Made by a program: the position numbers and the translations under genes. A stretch of DNA of 64,000 bases from Mesorhizobium sp. YIM 152430. Its GTDB lineage: Bacteria > Pseudomonadota > Alphaproteobacteria > Rhizobiales > Rhizobiaceae. The DNA is taken from assembly GCF_029210365.1 (NCBI RefSeq), contig NZ_JARGES010000046.1, positions 62,001 to 126,000 on the forward strand. Reading direction: 5' to 3'. Under the pieces are notes generated by a model. It did not search any database and was not told the DNA's origin. It saw only the letters and a list, made by a program, of their open reading frames with translations. Shown piece after piece: positions 37,663-47,419 of this stretch (positions within the stretch are counted from its first letter, which is position 1; each line of letters begins with the position of its first letter).

Positions 37663-39435
37663 ATGTATCGCGCGCCCGTCGACGACATCGCATTCACGTT
37701 GAAACATGTCGCGGGGCTCGACAGCGCGATGGCGGATGGGCGGCTCGGCGATCTTTCCGACGATCTGGTCGACGCGATCCTGGGCGAGGCGGGCAGATTC
37801 GCCTCCGAGGAACTGGCGCCGCTCTACAAGGTCGGCGATGAGATCGGCGCGGTCTGGAAGGATGCGGCGGTCACCACCCCGCCCGGCTGGCGCGAGGCCT
37901 ACCGGCACTGGATCGAGGGCGGCTGGAACGGTCTGTCCGGCCCCGAGGAATTCGGCGGGCAGGGCCTGCCGACCATGCTCGCCATGGCTGCGATGGAGAT
38001 GTGGAACTCGGCCTCCATCGCCTTCGCGCTCTGCCCGACGCTGACCGCCGGCGCGGCGGAAGCCGTCGCGAAGCACGGCTCGGACGAACTCAAGGCAACT
38101 TGGCTCGAAAAGCTGGTCACCGGCGAATGGACCGGCACGATGAACCTGACCGAGCCGCAAGCCGGTTCCGACCTTGCCGCGATGCGCACCCGCGCGATGC
38201 GCGCCGATGACGGGACCTATCGCGTCTTCGGCCAGAAGATCTTCATCACCTATGGCGAGCACGACTACACCGACAACATCGTCCATCTGGTGCTGGCGCG
38301 CCTGCCCGACGCGCCGGCCGGCACGCGCGGCATCTCGCTCTTCCTGGTGCCGAAATTCCTCGTCAATGCGGACGGCTCGCTCGGCCGGCGCAACGACGCC
38401 TTCTGCGCCTCGATCGAGCACAAGCTCGGCATCCACGCTTCGCCCACCTGCACCATGATCTTCGGCGACGGCTTCGTCGAGGGCGAGGAAAAGGGCGCGG
38501 TCGGCTATCTTGTCGGCGAGGAGAATCGTGGCCTCGCCTGCATGTTCACCATGATGAACAATGCCCGTCTCGCGGTCGGCATCGAAGGCGTCGCGGTCGC
38601 GGAGGCCGCGTTCCAGAAGGCACACGCCTATGCGCTCGACCGCCGGCAGGGCAAGGCGCCGGGACATGCGGGCGAGGGCATGGCGCCGATCGTCCACCAC
38701 CCGGACGTGCAGCGCAATCTCCTGACCATGAAGGCGCTGACGCAGGTTGCGCGCGCCATCTGCTATTCCTGCGCGCACGCCATCGATCTCAGCCATGCCG
38801 GCGGCGACGATGCTGCCTACTGGACCGACCGCGCCGGTCTCCTGACGCCGGTCGCCAAGGCGTTCTCGACCGATATCGGCGTCGAGATGGCCTCGGTCGG
38901 GCTGCAGATCCATGGCGGCATGGGTTTTATTGAGGAGACGGGCGCGGCCGCTCTCTACCGCGACGCGCGCATCGCGCCGATCTATGAGGGCACCAACGGC
39001 ATCCAGGCGATCGACCTCGTCACGCGCAAGCTGCCGCTGGGCGATGGCAAGCATGTCTTGCGCTTCATCGACGAACTCCATGCCGACATCGAGGCCGTGC
39101 GCCTTTCCAATCGCGAAGGGTTCGGCGCCACGGCGGAAAAATGCGAGGCGGCGCTGAACGATTTGTCCGAGGCGACGGCCTGGCTCCAGGAAGCGCTCGA
39201 CGGCGGCCGCACCGACGAGGCGCTGGCCGGCGCCACGCCCTATCTGCGCCTCTTCGCGCTCGCCGCCGGCGGCGCCTATCTCGCGCGCGGCGCGGTGGCC
39301 GACGAGAGCGGCAAGCGCATTCCGCTCTGCCGCTTCTACGCCGAGAACCTGATCGAGGAGACGGCAGCGCTCCGCCGCCGGGTCGTCGAGGGCGCAGTCA
39401 GCCTTCGCGAAGCCGGCGCGGCGCTGGTGGCTTGA
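37663..39435 (+). CDS. Large acyl-CoA dehydrogenase (DmdC-like subfamily)
   Basis: A 590-residue acyl-CoA dehydrogenase with an extra C-terminal domain (from about residue 460, EKCEAALNDLSEATAWLQEALDG...AENLIEETAALRRRVVEGAVSL). Core signatures are NLTEPQAGSDLAAMRTRAMR, KIFITYGEHD, HKLGIHASPTC, VGLQIHGGMGFIEETGAAALYRDARIAPIYEGTNGIQAIDLV with the catalytic Glu. The long subfamily includes DmdC, 3-methylmercaptopropionyl-CoA dehydrogenase, but many members are of unknown substrate. ATG 37663 follows GGAGGAAAG. It is followed 11 bases later by a crotonase, its likely partner. Confidence 0.88.
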   Translation: MYRAPVDDIAFTLKHVAGLDSAMADGRLGDLSDDLVDAILGEAGRFASEELAPLYKVGDEIGAVWKDAAVTTPPGWREAYRHWIEGGWNGLSGPEEFGGQGLPTMLAMAAMEMWNSASIAFALCPTLTAGAAEAVAKHGSDELKATWLEKLVTGEWTGTMNLTEPQAGSDLAAMRTRAMRADDGTYRVFGQKIFITYGEHDYTDNIVHLVLARLPDAPAGTRGISLFLVPKFLVNADGSLGRRNDAFCASIEHKLGIHASPTCTMIFGDGFVEGEEKGAVGYLVGEENRGLACMFTMMNNARLAVGIEGVAVAEAAFQKAHAYALDRRQGKAPGHAGEGMAPIVHHPDVQRNLLTMKALTQVARAICYSCAHAIDLSHAGGDDAAYWTDRAGLLTPVAKAFSTDIGVEMASVGLQIHGGMGFIEETGAAALYRDARIAPIYEGTNGIQAIDLVTRKLPLGDGKHVLRFIDELHADIEAVRLSNREGFGATAEKCEAALNDLSEATAWLQEALDGGRTDEALAGATPYLRLFALAAGGAYLARGAVADESGKRIPLCRFYAENLIEETAALRRRVVEGAVSLREAGAALVA

Positions 39436-39446
39436 GCGAGATGGAA

Positions 39447-40196
39447 ATGAACGAACACATCAAGATCGAGCGCAGCAGTGCCATTCAGTCCATCCGCATG
39501 AACCGGCCGGACAAGAAGAACGCCATCACGCGGGCGATGTATGCGCAGATGGCTGGGGCGTTGACGGCGGGCGACGCCGATCCGGGCATCCGCTGCCACG
39601 TCATCCTCGGCGTGCCGGGCGCGTTTTCGTCGGGCAACGACCTCGCCGATTTCATGACCGTCGCGACGGGCGGGGAGGGCGGCCGCGAGGTCTACGATTT
39701 CCTGCTCGCGCTGGCGAAGTCGCAAAAGCCGATCGTCTCCGGCGTCGACGGCATCGCGGTTGGCATCGGCACCACGATCAATCTCCATTGCGACCTGACC
39801 TTTGCCACCCCGCGCACCGAATTCCGCACCCCTTTTGTCGATCTCGGCCTCGTGCCAGAGGCGGGATCGAGCCTGCTTGCGCCGGCCGTCATCGGCCGCC
39901 AGCAGGCTTTCGCGCTTCTCGGGCTGGGCGAAGGCTTCTCCGCCGAACGCGCTAAGGAAGCCGGCCTGATTTATGCCGTGGTGCCCGAAGCCGAACTCGA
40001 AGCAGCCGTCTTCGAAGCCGCTGAACGCATCGCGTCCAAGCCGCCCGAAGCGCTGAAGATCGCCCGCGATTTCCTGCTGGGCGACCGCGCGCCGCTCATC
40101 GCCCGCATCGAGGAAGAAGGCATCCAGTTCCGCAACCGCCTGAAATCGGAAGAAGCCCGCAACGCCTTCATGGCCTTCATGAGCCGGAAGAAGTAG
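39447..40196 (+). CDS. Enoyl-CoA hydratase/isomerase family protein (isomerase-like active site)
   Basis: A 249-residue crotonase-fold protein: IQSIRMNRPDKKNAITRAMYAQMAGAL, oxyanion hole GAFSSGNDLADF and GIAVGIGTTINLHCDL. The two hydratase Glu are missing (GTTINL where GGCEL is expected, FVDLGL where PEILLG is expected). Instead GLVPEAGSSLLAP carries a Glu in the position used by delta3,delta2-enoyl-CoA isomerases. Isomerase activity is therefore likelier than hydration. ATG 39447 has GAGATGGAA upstream; ATG 39441 is also possible. It is paired with the large dehydrogenase. Confidence 0.85.
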   Translation: MNEHIKIERSSAIQSIRMNRPDKKNAITRAMYAQMAGALTAGDADPGIRCHVILGVPGAFSSGNDLADFMTVATGGEGGREVYDFLLALAKSQKPIVSGVDGIAVGIGTTINLHCDLTFATPRTEFRTPFVDLGLVPEAGSSLLAPAVIGRQQAFALLGLGEGFSAERAKEAGLIYAVVPEAELEAAVFEAAERIASKPPEALKIARDFLLGDRAPLIARIEEEGIQFRNRLKSEEARNAFMAFMSRKK

Positions 40197-40224
40197 GCAG
40201 ATAAAGCGTCCGTTCGCGTCATCC

Positions 40225-40305
40225 CACCCCCACTCCGGCCCTTCGGGTCACCTCTCCCCCCGGCAGGGGGAGAGGTGGCGCGCGAAGCGCGACGGAGTGG
40301 GGGTG
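40225..40305. repeat. Rhizobial intergenic palindrome (CCCCCACTCCG type)
   Basis: Outer arms CACCCCCACTCCG and CGGAGTGGGGGTG (40225-40237, 40293-40305) are exact complements, and an inner stem ACCTCTCCCCC / GGGGGAGAGGT is nested inside. Elements of this kind are abundant in Hyphomicrobiales genomes. It sits between the converging crotonase and pdxH genes and could act as a bidirectional terminator. Confidence 0.85.
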
Positions 40306-40339
40306 CTTCTGCGAATTCGATCCCGTCCACAAGCTTTGG

Positions 40340-40954
40340 CTACGGATAAAGCCTCGTCTTCCCCCAGCCTTCGCCTTCGCGCTTGAACTGCACCCGGTCG
40401 TGCAGGCGGAAGGGGCGGTCGTGCCAGAATTCGATCTCGACCGGCCTGATGCGAAAGCCCGACCAGTGCGCCGGGCGCGGAATGTCGCCTATGGCGTATT
40501 TTGCCGTGTATTCGGCGACGGATTTTTCCAGCGCGAACCGGCCTTCGAGCGGGCGCGACTGCGCGGACGCCCAGGCGCCGATCCGGCTGCCGCGCGGGCG
40601 CGTCGCATAGTAGGCGTCCGCCTCGGCGTCGGTCACGATCTCGACCGGCCCGCGCACGCGCACCTGCCGGCGAAGGCTCTTCCAGTGAAAACACATCGCG
40701 GCCTTCATCGAGCCGAGGATTTCGCGGCCCTTGGCGCTCTCGAAATTGGTGTAGAAGACGAAGCCTTGCGCGTCGAAGCCCTTGAGCAGCACCATGCGCA
40801 CATTGGGCAGCCCGTCCGCGTCCACCGTCGCGAGCGCCAGCGCGGTGGGATCGTTGATCTCGCTCTTCTCGGCATCTTTTAGCCAGTCGGCGAAGAGGCG
40901 ATAGGGTTCGCTCGCCTGCGTGAAATCACTGTCTGTTAACCCAGTCTCGGACAT
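40340..40954 (-). CDS. pdxH: Pyridoxamine/pyridoxine 5'-phosphate oxidase
   Basis: An FMN enzyme of 204 residues that makes pyridoxal 5'-phosphate, the cofactor of Kbl and many other enzymes. Signatures: [60 protein letters not shown], then [21 protein letters not shown] and the C-terminal [19 protein letters not shown]...GWGKTRLYP. The long upstream open frame is spurious; [11 protein letters not shown] at 40954 matches the family start. It is divergent from a lipoprotein gene. Confidence 0.94.
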   Translation of the reverse strand: MSETGLTDSDFTQASEPYRLFADWLKDAEKSEINDPTALALATVDADGLPNVRMVLLKGFDAQGFVFYTNFESAKGREILGSMKAAMCFHWKSLRRQVRVRGPVEIVTDAEADAYYATRPRGSRIGAWASAQSRPLEGRFALEKSVAEYTAKYAIGDIPRPAHWSGFRIRPVEIEFWHDRPFRLHDRVQFKREGEGWGKTRLYP

Positions 40955-40976
40955 TCTAGACCTCTGCGCATGATTC

Positions 40977-41025
40977 GAGCATCGGACCGAAAAGTGGAAA
41001 CCGGTTTTCGGGATTTCCGATGCTC
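40977..41025. repeat. Rhizobial GAGCATCGGA palindrome, copy 1
   Basis: Outer arms GAGCATCGGA / TCCGATGCTC (40977-40986, 41016-41025) are exact, with inner CCGAAAA / TTTTCGG. A related element occurs at 61428-61476. It lies in the pdxH-lipoprotein divergent gap, so it may form part of the 5' untranslated region of one of them. Confidence 0.75.
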
Positions 41026-41113
41026 TAACAACAAATGTGGATCGTCCTTTGCGCGTCCCTGGACGCGCGGCGATCCATCGGGAGATGACGCATTGTTGCA
41101 CCGGTTGCAAGCG

Positions 41114-41533
41114 ATGGCGATGACGGCACGGCGGCCGTTTTTCCTGGCCACGATGGCGCTGTGCCTTGCCGCCTGCGGCTCGCGCGGCGTGACGCTGGAT
41201 GACATCGCCAGGGACACCTCCATCGTCACCGGCTCCGTCGGCAAGACCGAGGCGCCCAAGGACGCGACCGAACTCTCCGATGCGACGACGATCCGCAATG
41301 TCGTGTCCTCGCTCGACCTTGAGGCCGGTGCGCCGGCTGCGCTCGCCTGGGCGAATGCCGAGACGGGTTCGCGCGGCGCGCTGCGGCATATCAGCGAATA
41401 TACCGATCAGGGAACGCTGTGCCGCCGTTTCGAGGCGACGCGCGAAAGCTTCGACGGCATCGCGCTCTACCAGGGCGAATCGTGCCTCGCCTCGGGCGGC
41501 ATGTGGGCGATGACGGCCTTCGACCGGCTTTGA
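41114..41533 (+). CDS. RT0821/Lpp0805-type surface lipoprotein
   Basis: A 139-residue protein with a lipoprotein signal: hydrophobic [13 protein letters not shown] and lipobox LAAC with acceptor Cys at about residue 20. The mature part ends [55 protein letters not shown], the pattern of the 17-kDa antigen-like family, probably a small outer-membrane-associated domain. Function is unknown. The start is uncertain: ATG 41114 or 41120, or TTG 41093, which has GGGAG upstream. Confidence 0.75.
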   Translation: MAMTARRPFFLATMALCLAACGSRGVTLDDIARDTSIVTGSVGKTEAPKDATELSDATTIRNVVSSLDLEAGAPAALAWANAETGSRGALRHISEYTDQGTLCRRFEATRESFDGIALYQGESCLASGGMWAMTAFDRL

Positions 41534-41710
41534 CTTCCCGCATCGCGGCAATGCCGGGCTCGTTCAGCTTCGGTTTGGCGCGCAAGCGCTAGAATGTCTC
41601 CAACATTGGAAAAGACATGGTCGGCCGCGCCGGAAGCGGGTCGTTGCGCGCATCGCGCAATGGCGGCGATGACCTGTGCGCGATCGGCAAACCATGAAGG
41701 AGAGAGCGTC

Positions 41711-42826
41711 ATGAGTTCTCGAATGGTTCGCAATCTGCTCTTGGCCGGTGGCCTGTTCGCCGCCGTCGGCTTCGCATTTCATGGCTCTTGGCTCGAATTT
41801 GCAAGCGCGGAGGCGGTCGATCTGCCCACCGCCGACATCGCGGCCGGCGACATCGAGCAGACGGTGACGGCGGCCGGCAAGCTCATGCCGCTGCGCGAGG
41901 TCGATGTCGGCGCGCAGGTCTCCGGCCAGTTGCACGTTCTCCATGTATCCGAGGGGGATCAGGTGCGCCGCGGCGACCTGCTGGCCGAGATCGATCCGAC
42001 GCTGGCTCGCGCCCGTCTGGTAGAGGCGGAAGCGTCCGTCGACATGCTGCGCGCCGATCTTGGAGCGCGCACGGCCGAGCGGGATGCGGCGGCGGCGACG
42101 ATCGGCCGGCTGCAAACCCTTGCCGCCCGCAACATCGTCACCGGCGCGGAACTCCAGGCCGCAGAGACCCAACTCGCCGTTGCCGAAGCCGCCGCGACGA
42201 GCCTTGCGGCGCAGATCAGACAGGCCGAAGCCGTTCTCGACACCGCCCGCGCCAATATGGATTACACCCGCATCCTCGCGCCGATGGACGGCACGGTGAT
42301 GTCGATCGCCGCGCGCGAGGGCCAGACCCTCAACGCCAACAACGAAGCGCCGCTGATCCTGACGATCGCCGATCTCGACCGGATGCGGGTCGAGGCTGAA
42401 GTGTCGGAGGCCGATGTCGCGCGCCTGTCGCCCGGTCTCGATGCCTATTTCACGGTTCTGGGCGGGGGCGAGGCGCGCTGGGAAGGCCGGTTGCTTCAGG
42501 TCCTGCCGCAGCCAATCGTCGACAACCAGGTCGTCTTCTACCGGGCTTTGTTCGAGGTCGATAATTCGGACCGGCGGCTGCGAAGCCAGATGACGGCGCA
42601 GATCTTCTTCGTCCTCGACAGCGCGACCGGCGTTCCCCTGGTTCCCCTTGCCGCGCTCGAGGCGGCCGGTCGCGCCGGCGGCGACGACAAGGTGCGGGTG
42701 CGCGGGGCCGACGGGCGGCTTCAGGAGCGCGCCGTCAGGATCGGCGTGCGCGACGAAATCCGCGCCGCAGTGCTCGACGGCCTGTCGGTCGGCGAAACCG
42801 TGGCGCTTGGCGGCACCGTGCGATGA
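41711..42826 (+). CDS. macA: Periplasmic adaptor of MacAB-type efflux pump
   Basis: A 371-residue membrane-fusion protein. An N-terminal membrane anchor (NLLLAGGLFAAVGFAF) is followed by lipoyl halves GAQVSGQLHVLHVSEGDQVRRGDLLAEID and YTRILAPMDGTVMSIAAREGQTL flanking a coiled-coil hairpin (about residues 98-170), then beta-barrel and C-terminal parts. It would link MacB to an outer-membrane TolC-type channel, which is not encoded nearby. AAGGAGAG precedes the ATG; the end overlaps macB (ATGA). Confidence 0.88.
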   Translation: MSSRMVRNLLLAGGLFAAVGFAFHGSWLEFASAEAVDLPTADIAAGDIEQTVTAAGKLMPLREVDVGAQVSGQLHVLHVSEGDQVRRGDLLAEIDPTLARARLVEAEASVDMLRADLGARTAERDAAAATIGRLQTLAARNIVTGAELQAAETQLAVAEAAATSLAAQIRQAEAVLDTARANMDYTRILAPMDGTVMSIAAREGQTLNANNEAPLILTIADLDRMRVEAEVSEADVARLSPGLDAYFTVLGGGEARWEGRLLQVLPQPIVDNQVVFYRALFEVDNSDRRLRSQMTAQIFFVLDSATGVPLVPLAALEAAGRAGGDDKVRVRGADGRLQERAVRIGVRDEIRAAVLDGLSVGETVALGGTVR

Positions 42827-44826
42827 ACGCCACGTCCCATCCGAACCAATTCGCCGACGCGGCGGCTGCGGTGCCGCTCGTCAGCCTGCGCGGCGTGACG
42901 CGAACCTATGGCGCGGGCGACAACGCGACGACCGTGCTGCGCGACGTCGATCTCGACATCCATGCCGGCGAATTCGTCGCGATCGTCGGGCAGTCCGGGT
43001 CGGGCAAGTCGACATTGATGAACATCATCGGCTGCCTCGACAGGCCGAGCGCGGGCGTGTTCGCGATTGCCGGCCGGGAGACGGGCGCAATGTCGCCGGA
43101 CGAACTCGCCGCGCTGCGCCAACGCCATTTCGGCTTCGTCTTCCAGCGCTATCATCTGATTTCGGGCATGAGCGCGGTCCGCAATGTCGAGATGCCGGCG
43201 ATCTATGCCGGCCTTCCTGGAGGCGAGCGCCGCGCACGCGCGCATGAATTGCTCGACAGGCTTGGCCTGAATGCGCGCGCCGCGCACCGGCCGGCCGAAC
43301 TGTCCGGCGGCCAACAGCAGCGCGTCTCCATCGCCCGTGCGCTGATGAACGGGCCGCGCCTCATCCTCGCGGACGAGCCGACCGGAGCGCTCGATTCCGA
43401 AAGCGGCGAAGCCGTGCTGGCGCTCCTGCGCGATCTTCACCGCGAGGGCCGCACCATCGTTCTCGTCACGCATGATCCGCAGATCGCCGCCTCGGCCGAC
43501 CGGGTCGTCACCATCCGCGACGGCCTGATCGTCTCCGACGAGCGTCGAGGCGGCGCGGGCGATGCCGGGACCATAGTCCCTCTTGTCCCGGCATCGTCCG
43601 GCCCGAGCGGCAACTTGCCCGGCTCTGGCCTCGGCGAGGCTGTCGGCATGGCGATGGCGGCACTGGTGCAGAACCGGATGCGCTCGCTCCTGACCATGCT
43701 CGGCATCATCATCGGCGTCGCGTCGGTCATCGCCATGCTGGCGATTGGCGCGGGCGCGCGCGAGCAGGTTCTCGACGACATCCGCAAGATGGGAACGGAC
43801 CTGATCGAGGTGAAGCGCGGGGCGCGAAACGTGCGCGGCGGCGGCGACGACGTGCGCACGCTGGTCGCCGGCGACCTCGACGCCCTGTCGCGCCTCGACG
43901 CCGTTTCCGGCGTGGTGCCGGAGACCGACCAGTCGGTCGTCCTGCGCTATGGCGGGGTCGACCATCAGGTCACCGCGCTCGGCACCAGCAGCCAGTTCCC
44001 GCATGTCCGCGACTGGCCGGCGGTGCGCGGCGTGTTCTTCTCGCCCGACCATGAGCAACGCTATGCCAGCGTCATTGTCATCGGAGCCCGAACGGCCGAA
44101 ACGCTCTTTCGCGACGGGTCCGATCCGCTCGGCGCCTTCGTCCTCGTCAACAACGCACCCTTCCAGGTAATCGGCGTGATGGAGGAAAAAGGCATCGTCA
44201 CCGGCGGCGGGCGTCACGACCGCGACGACCAGATCTGGGTGCCGCATACGACGGCCGGTGCGCGGCTGTTCGGGCAGGATCATTTCAAGGAGCTTTTCGT
44301 CAAGATCGCGCCGGGCCATTCGCTGGAGGCCGCCGAAGACGAGATCTTCGACCTGATGCTCGCCCGTCACGGCCGCGAGGATTTTCATCTGCGCAACATG
44401 AGCGCGGCGATCGCACAGGCCGAGGCGGCGCAAGGCACCTTCACCGTGCTTCTCGGCACCATCGCGGCGATTTCGCTTCTCGTCGGCGGCATCGGCGTCA
44501 TGAACATCATGCTGGTCTCGGTCACCGAGCGCATCGGCGAGATCGGCATTCGCATGGCGGTCGGCGCGCGCCGGGCCGACATCACCGCGCAATTCCTCGT
44601 CGAGGCGGTGATGGTCTGCATGGCCGGCGGGCTTCTGGGCGCGGCGCTGGGCGTTGGCATCAGCGTCGGTCTGCCGATGCTCGATGATGGCTGGCGTGCG
44701 ATCCTGGAGCCGCAACCGGTGTTGATAGCGCTTGCCTGCGCGCTCGCGACCGGCCTCGTCTTCGGCCTTGCCCCGGCCCGCAAGGCCGCCCGCCTCGATC
44801 CGGTCGCCGCCCTGTCGCGGAACTGA
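42823..44826 (+). CDS. macB: MacB-type ABC transporter ATPase/permease
   Basis: A 667-residue fused ABC protein. The N-terminal ATPase has Walker A GQSGSGKSTLMNIIG, Q-loop FVFQRYHLI, signature LSGGQQQRVSIARAL and Walker B LILADEPTGALDSESG. A membrane segment near residue 290 precedes a large periplasmic domain, and three C-terminal segments carry the FtsX-like LLVGGIGVMNIMLVSVTERIGEIGIRMAVGARRADI. It powers tripartite export of peptides, lipids or drugs. Between the pdxH-lipoprotein block and the dnaJ-like gene it is an accessory operon of two genes. Confidence 0.92.
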   Translation: MNATSHPNQFADAAAAVPLVSLRGVTRTYGAGDNATTVLRDVDLDIHAGEFVAIVGQSGSGKSTLMNIIGCLDRPSAGVFAIAGRETGAMSPDELAALRQRHFGFVFQRYHLISGMSAVRNVEMPAIYAGLPGGERRARAHELLDRLGLNARAAHRPAELSGGQQQRVSIARALMNGPRLILADEPTGALDSESGEAVLALLRDLHREGRTIVLVTHDPQIAASADRVVTIRDGLIVSDERRGGAGDAGTIVPLVPASSGPSGNLPGSGLGEAVGMAMAALVQNRMRSLLTMLGIIIGVASVIAMLAIGAGAREQVLDDIRKMGTDLIEVKRGARNVRGGGDDVRTLVAGDLDALSRLDAVSGVVPETDQSVVLRYGGVDHQVTALGTSSQFPHVRDWPAVRGVFFSPDHEQRYASVIVIGARTAETLFRDGSDPLGAFVLVNNAPFQVIGVMEEKGIVTGGGRHDRDDQIWVPHTTAGARLFGQDHFKELFVKIAPGHSLEAAEDEIFDLMLARHGREDFHLRNMSAAIAQAEAAQGTFTVLLGTIAAISLLVGGIGVMNIMLVSVTERIGEIGIRMAVGARRADITAQFLVEAVMVCMAGGLLGAALGVGISVGLPMLDDGWRAILEPQPVLIALACALATGLVFGLAPARKAARLDPVAALSRN

Positions 44827-44891
44827 ATGGCACTGGAATTCCTGTCCGGCCATGCGCATATTGTGCCTGAATCATCCATCAATTCAGGCAA

Positions 44892-45860
44892 ATGGCTGGG
44901 CAAGCAAAGATGCGCGATCCCTATCAGGTTCTGGGCGTTGCCAAGAACGCCTCGGCCAAGGACATCAAGGCGGCTTACCGGAAGCTGGCGAAGACATACC
45001 ATCCGGACCAGAACGCCAACGATCCGAAGGCGCAGGAGCGTTTCGCCGAGGCGAGCCAGGCTTACGAGATCGTCGGCGATGACGAGAAGCGCGGCCAGTT
45101 CGACCGTGGCGAAATCGACGCGGCCGGCAAGCCGCGCTTCACCGGTTTCGAGGGCGCGGCCGGCGGCAGTGATCCGTTCGGCGGCTTCCGGCGGGCCGCT
45201 GGCGGCCCCGGCGGGGCGCGCTACGAGTTCCGCTCGTCGGGAGGACGCGATCCGTTCGGCGATGCCGGCGACGACATCTTCTCCCACATCTTCGGCCAGG
45301 CGTTCCGGCAAGGGGGCGCGCAGGCCGGACCGCAGCCGGGCGCCGGACCGCGCCGCCAGCCGCGCGGCAGCGATCTTCAGGTCGTTCTCGACGTGTCGAT
45401 CGAGGAGGCCGCGACGGCGGCCAAGGTCACTGCCGCCTTCCCCGACGGGCGCAAGATCGCGGTCAAGCTGCCGGCTTTTCTGGAGGACGGGCAGACGATC
45501 CGCCTGAAAGGGCAGGGCGAACAGCTCGGCATCGGTGAACCGGGCGACGCGCTTGTCAAGATCCGCTTCAAGCCGCATCCGCTCTATCGCATCGAGGGCC
45601 GGGACCTCCATGTCGACCTGCCCGTTCCGCTGGAAGACGCGGTGCTGGGCGCCAGGCTGCCGGTGGAAACGCCGACCGGGCGGCTCGCGGTCGCGATTCC
45701 CGCCTGGTCGAGTTCGGACAAGCGCCTGCGCCTCAAGGGCAAGGGCCTGCCGACGAAGCATGGCGGCCATGGCGATCTCTACGTTCATGTCTCCGTCATG
45801 CTGCCGGCCGACCGTGACGACGACCTCGAAGCCCTGATGCGCGCGCGCCGCGCTTCGTGA
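44892..45860 (+). CDS. DnaJ-type co-chaperone (CbpA-like)
   Basis: A 322-residue protein: N-terminal J domain ([40 protein letters not shown]) with the HPD motif that stimulates DnaK, a Gly/Phe-rich linker ([15 protein letters not shown]...), and C-terminal substrate-binding beta domains ([21 protein letters not shown] to [13 protein letters not shown]). It lacks the zinc-finger repeats of true DnaJ, so it is CbpA-like. The start may instead be ATG 44910 (MRDPYQ). Confidence 0.88.
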   Translation: MAGQAKMRDPYQVLGVAKNASAKDIKAAYRKLAKTYHPDQNANDPKAQERFAEASQAYEIVGDDEKRGQFDRGEIDAAGKPRFTGFEGAAGGSDPFGGFRRAAGGPGGARYEFRSSGGRDPFGDAGDDIFSHIFGQAFRQGGAQAGPQPGAGPRRQPRGSDLQVVLDVSIEEAATAAKVTAAFPDGRKIAVKLPAFLEDGQTIRLKGQGEQLGIGEPGDALVKIRFKPHPLYRIEGRDLHVDLPVPLEDAVLGARLPVETPTGRLAVAIPAWSSSDKRLRLKGKGLPTKHGGHGDLYVHVSVMLPADRDDDLEALMRARRAS

Positions 45861-45950
45861 TCGCCGGCGCCGTCCAGCGGTCTCGCGGCTTGATGCCGCA
45901 CACCCTCTATGCGATAGGCTCGGGCAAAGTGATTGCGCCGAGGGAATGAC

Positions 45951-46763
45951 ATGGCAGGTGGGAATGGATTGATGGCCGGCAAGCGCGGCCTCATCATGGG
46001 CGTGGCGAACAATCGCTCGATCGCCTGGGGCATCGCGAAGGCCTGCGCAGAGCAGGGCGCCGAACTCGCCTTCACCTGGCAGGGCGACGCCTTGAAGAAG
46101 CGCGTCGAGCCGCTCGCCGCCGAACTCGGCGCGCATCTGGCCGGCCATTGCGACGTCTCCGACATGGCGACGATCGACGCCGTCTTCGCCGACCTCGAAG
46201 CCAAATGGGGCAAGCTCGATTTCGTCGTCCACGCCATCGGCTTTTCCGACAAGGACGAGCTCGTCGGCCGCTATGTCGACACCACCCACGGCAATTTCGT
46301 GAAGACGATGGACATCTCGGTCTACTCCCTCACCGCCGTCGCCCAGCGCGCCGAAAAGCTGATGGCCGAGGGCGGCTCGCTCCTGACCATGACCTATTAC
46401 GGCGCCGAGAAGGTGATGCCGAACTACAACGTCATGGGCGTCGCCAAGGCCGCGCTGGAAGCGAGCGTGCAGTATCTGGCGGTCGATCTCGGCCCGAAGA
46501 ACATCCGCGTCAACGCGATCTCGGCCGGTCCGATCAAGACGCTGGCTGCCTCCGGCATCGGCGATTTCCGCTACATCCTGAAATGGAACGAGTACAACGC
46601 TCCGCTGCGCCGCACCGTGACCATCGAGGAAGTCGGCCAGACCGGCGTCTACCTCCTTTCCGACATGTCGAAGGGCATGACCGGCGAGGTGCTGCACGTC
46701 GATTCTGGCTATCACGTCGTCGGCATGAAGGCGGTGGACGCGCCCGACATCTCGACGGTCTGA
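45951..46763 (+). CDS. fabI: Enoyl-[acyl-carrier-protein] reductase (NADH)
   Basis: A 270-residue short-chain-dehydrogenase-fold enzyme that does the last reduction in each round of fatty-acid synthesis. Signatures: GKRGLIMGVANNRSIAWGIAKACAEQGAELAFTWQ for the cofactor, DFVVHAIGFSD, and the active site MTYYGAEKVMPNYNVMGVAKAALE with Y159 and K166. ATG 45951 follows GAGGGAA; the earlier in-frame ATG at 45933 lacks one. Confidence 0.95.
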   Translation: MAGGNGLMAGKRGLIMGVANNRSIAWGIAKACAEQGAELAFTWQGDALKKRVEPLAAELGAHLAGHCDVSDMATIDAVFADLEAKWGKLDFVVHAIGFSDKDELVGRYVDTTHGNFVKTMDISVYSLTAVAQRAEKLMAEGGSLLTMTYYGAEKVMPNYNVMGVAKAALEASVQYLAVDLGPKNIRVNAISAGPIKTLAASGIGDFRYILKWNEYNAPLRRTVTIEEVGQTGVYLLSDMSKGMTGEVLHVDSGYHVVGMKAVDAPDISTV

Positions 46764-46831
46764 CTGCCTCTCACCAACAAATGACCGCCTGCAACTTGCG
46801 GCCCGGCGACGGGGCGCGCTAATCCAAACGC

Positions 46832-47419
46832 ATGGCAACGCTCATTTACTTCATCCGGCACGGCCAGACCGACTGGAACGCCACCATGCGCCTGCAAGGG
46901 CAGGCCGACACGGACCTGAACGATCTCGGCCGCGCGCAGGCCGACCGCAATGGCGAGCGGCTGGCCGAACTACAGCCCGACATCGCCTCGTTCCGCTTCG
47001 TCGCCAGCCCGCTGAAACGGACCCGCGAGACGATGGAGCGCGTGCGCGCCGGGGCCGGCCTGCCGCGCCGCGGCTACCTGACCGATCCGCGCCTGATCGA
47101 GGTTCATTTCGGCGACTGGCAGGGCAAGACCCTCGAAGAGGTCGAGGCGGGCAGGCCGGGCGCGACGGCCGAGCGCGAGGCCGACAAATGGCATTTCGTG
47201 CCGCCGGGCGTCGCGGCCGAAAGCTACGACCGGCTGATGTCCCGCTTCCGGCCCTTTTTCGAGGAAATCGCGCCCCCGACCGTCTGCGTCACCCATGGCG
47301 GCATCATCCGTGCCGTCTTCCGCATCGCCGGCGGCATGGGCGCAACGGAAGCCGCGGCGCTCGTCATCCCGCAGGATCGCATCCTGCGGTGGGACGGGGA
47401 GGGGCTTGAGTGGCTCTAG
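46832..47419 (+). CDS. Histidine phosphatase family protein (phosphoglycerate-mutase-like)
   Basis: A 195-residue phosphatase: catalytic LIYFIRHGQTDWNATMRLQGQADTDLNDLGRAQA with the RHG motif near residue 9, the second region SPLKRTRETMERV, and the second His in VCVTHGGIIRAVFRI. It resembles GpmB-type broad phosphatases. The exact substrate is not predictable. It follows fabI by 68 bases and converges on the DUF1344 gene with no spacer between their stop codons. Confidence 0.87.
   Translation: MATLIYFIRHGQTDWNATMRLQGQADTDLNDLGRAQADRNGERLAELQPDIASFRFVASPLKRTRETMERVRAGAGLPRRGYLTDPRLIEVHFGDWQGKTLEEVEAGRPGATAEREADKWHFVPPGVAAESYDRLMSRFRPFFEEIAPPTVCVTHGGIIRAVFRIAGGMGATEAAALVIPQDRILRWDGEGLEWL

Noticed and set aside
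40225-40305. Possible CRISPR-like or insertion-sequence end
   Set aside because: It is a single nested palindrome, with no repeat-spacer periodicity, transposase or target duplication; it fits the known rhizobial intergenic palindromes.
42721-44859. 712-codon minus-strand open frame opposite macB
   Set aside because: Composition shadow of macB, which has all ABC motifs on the plus strand.
44385-46838. 817-codon minus-strand open frame spanning the macB end, DnaJ-like and fabI genes
   Set aside because: It crosses three clear plus-strand genes and intergenic gaps, and its sequence is low-complexity Arg/Asp/Gly without any family signature.
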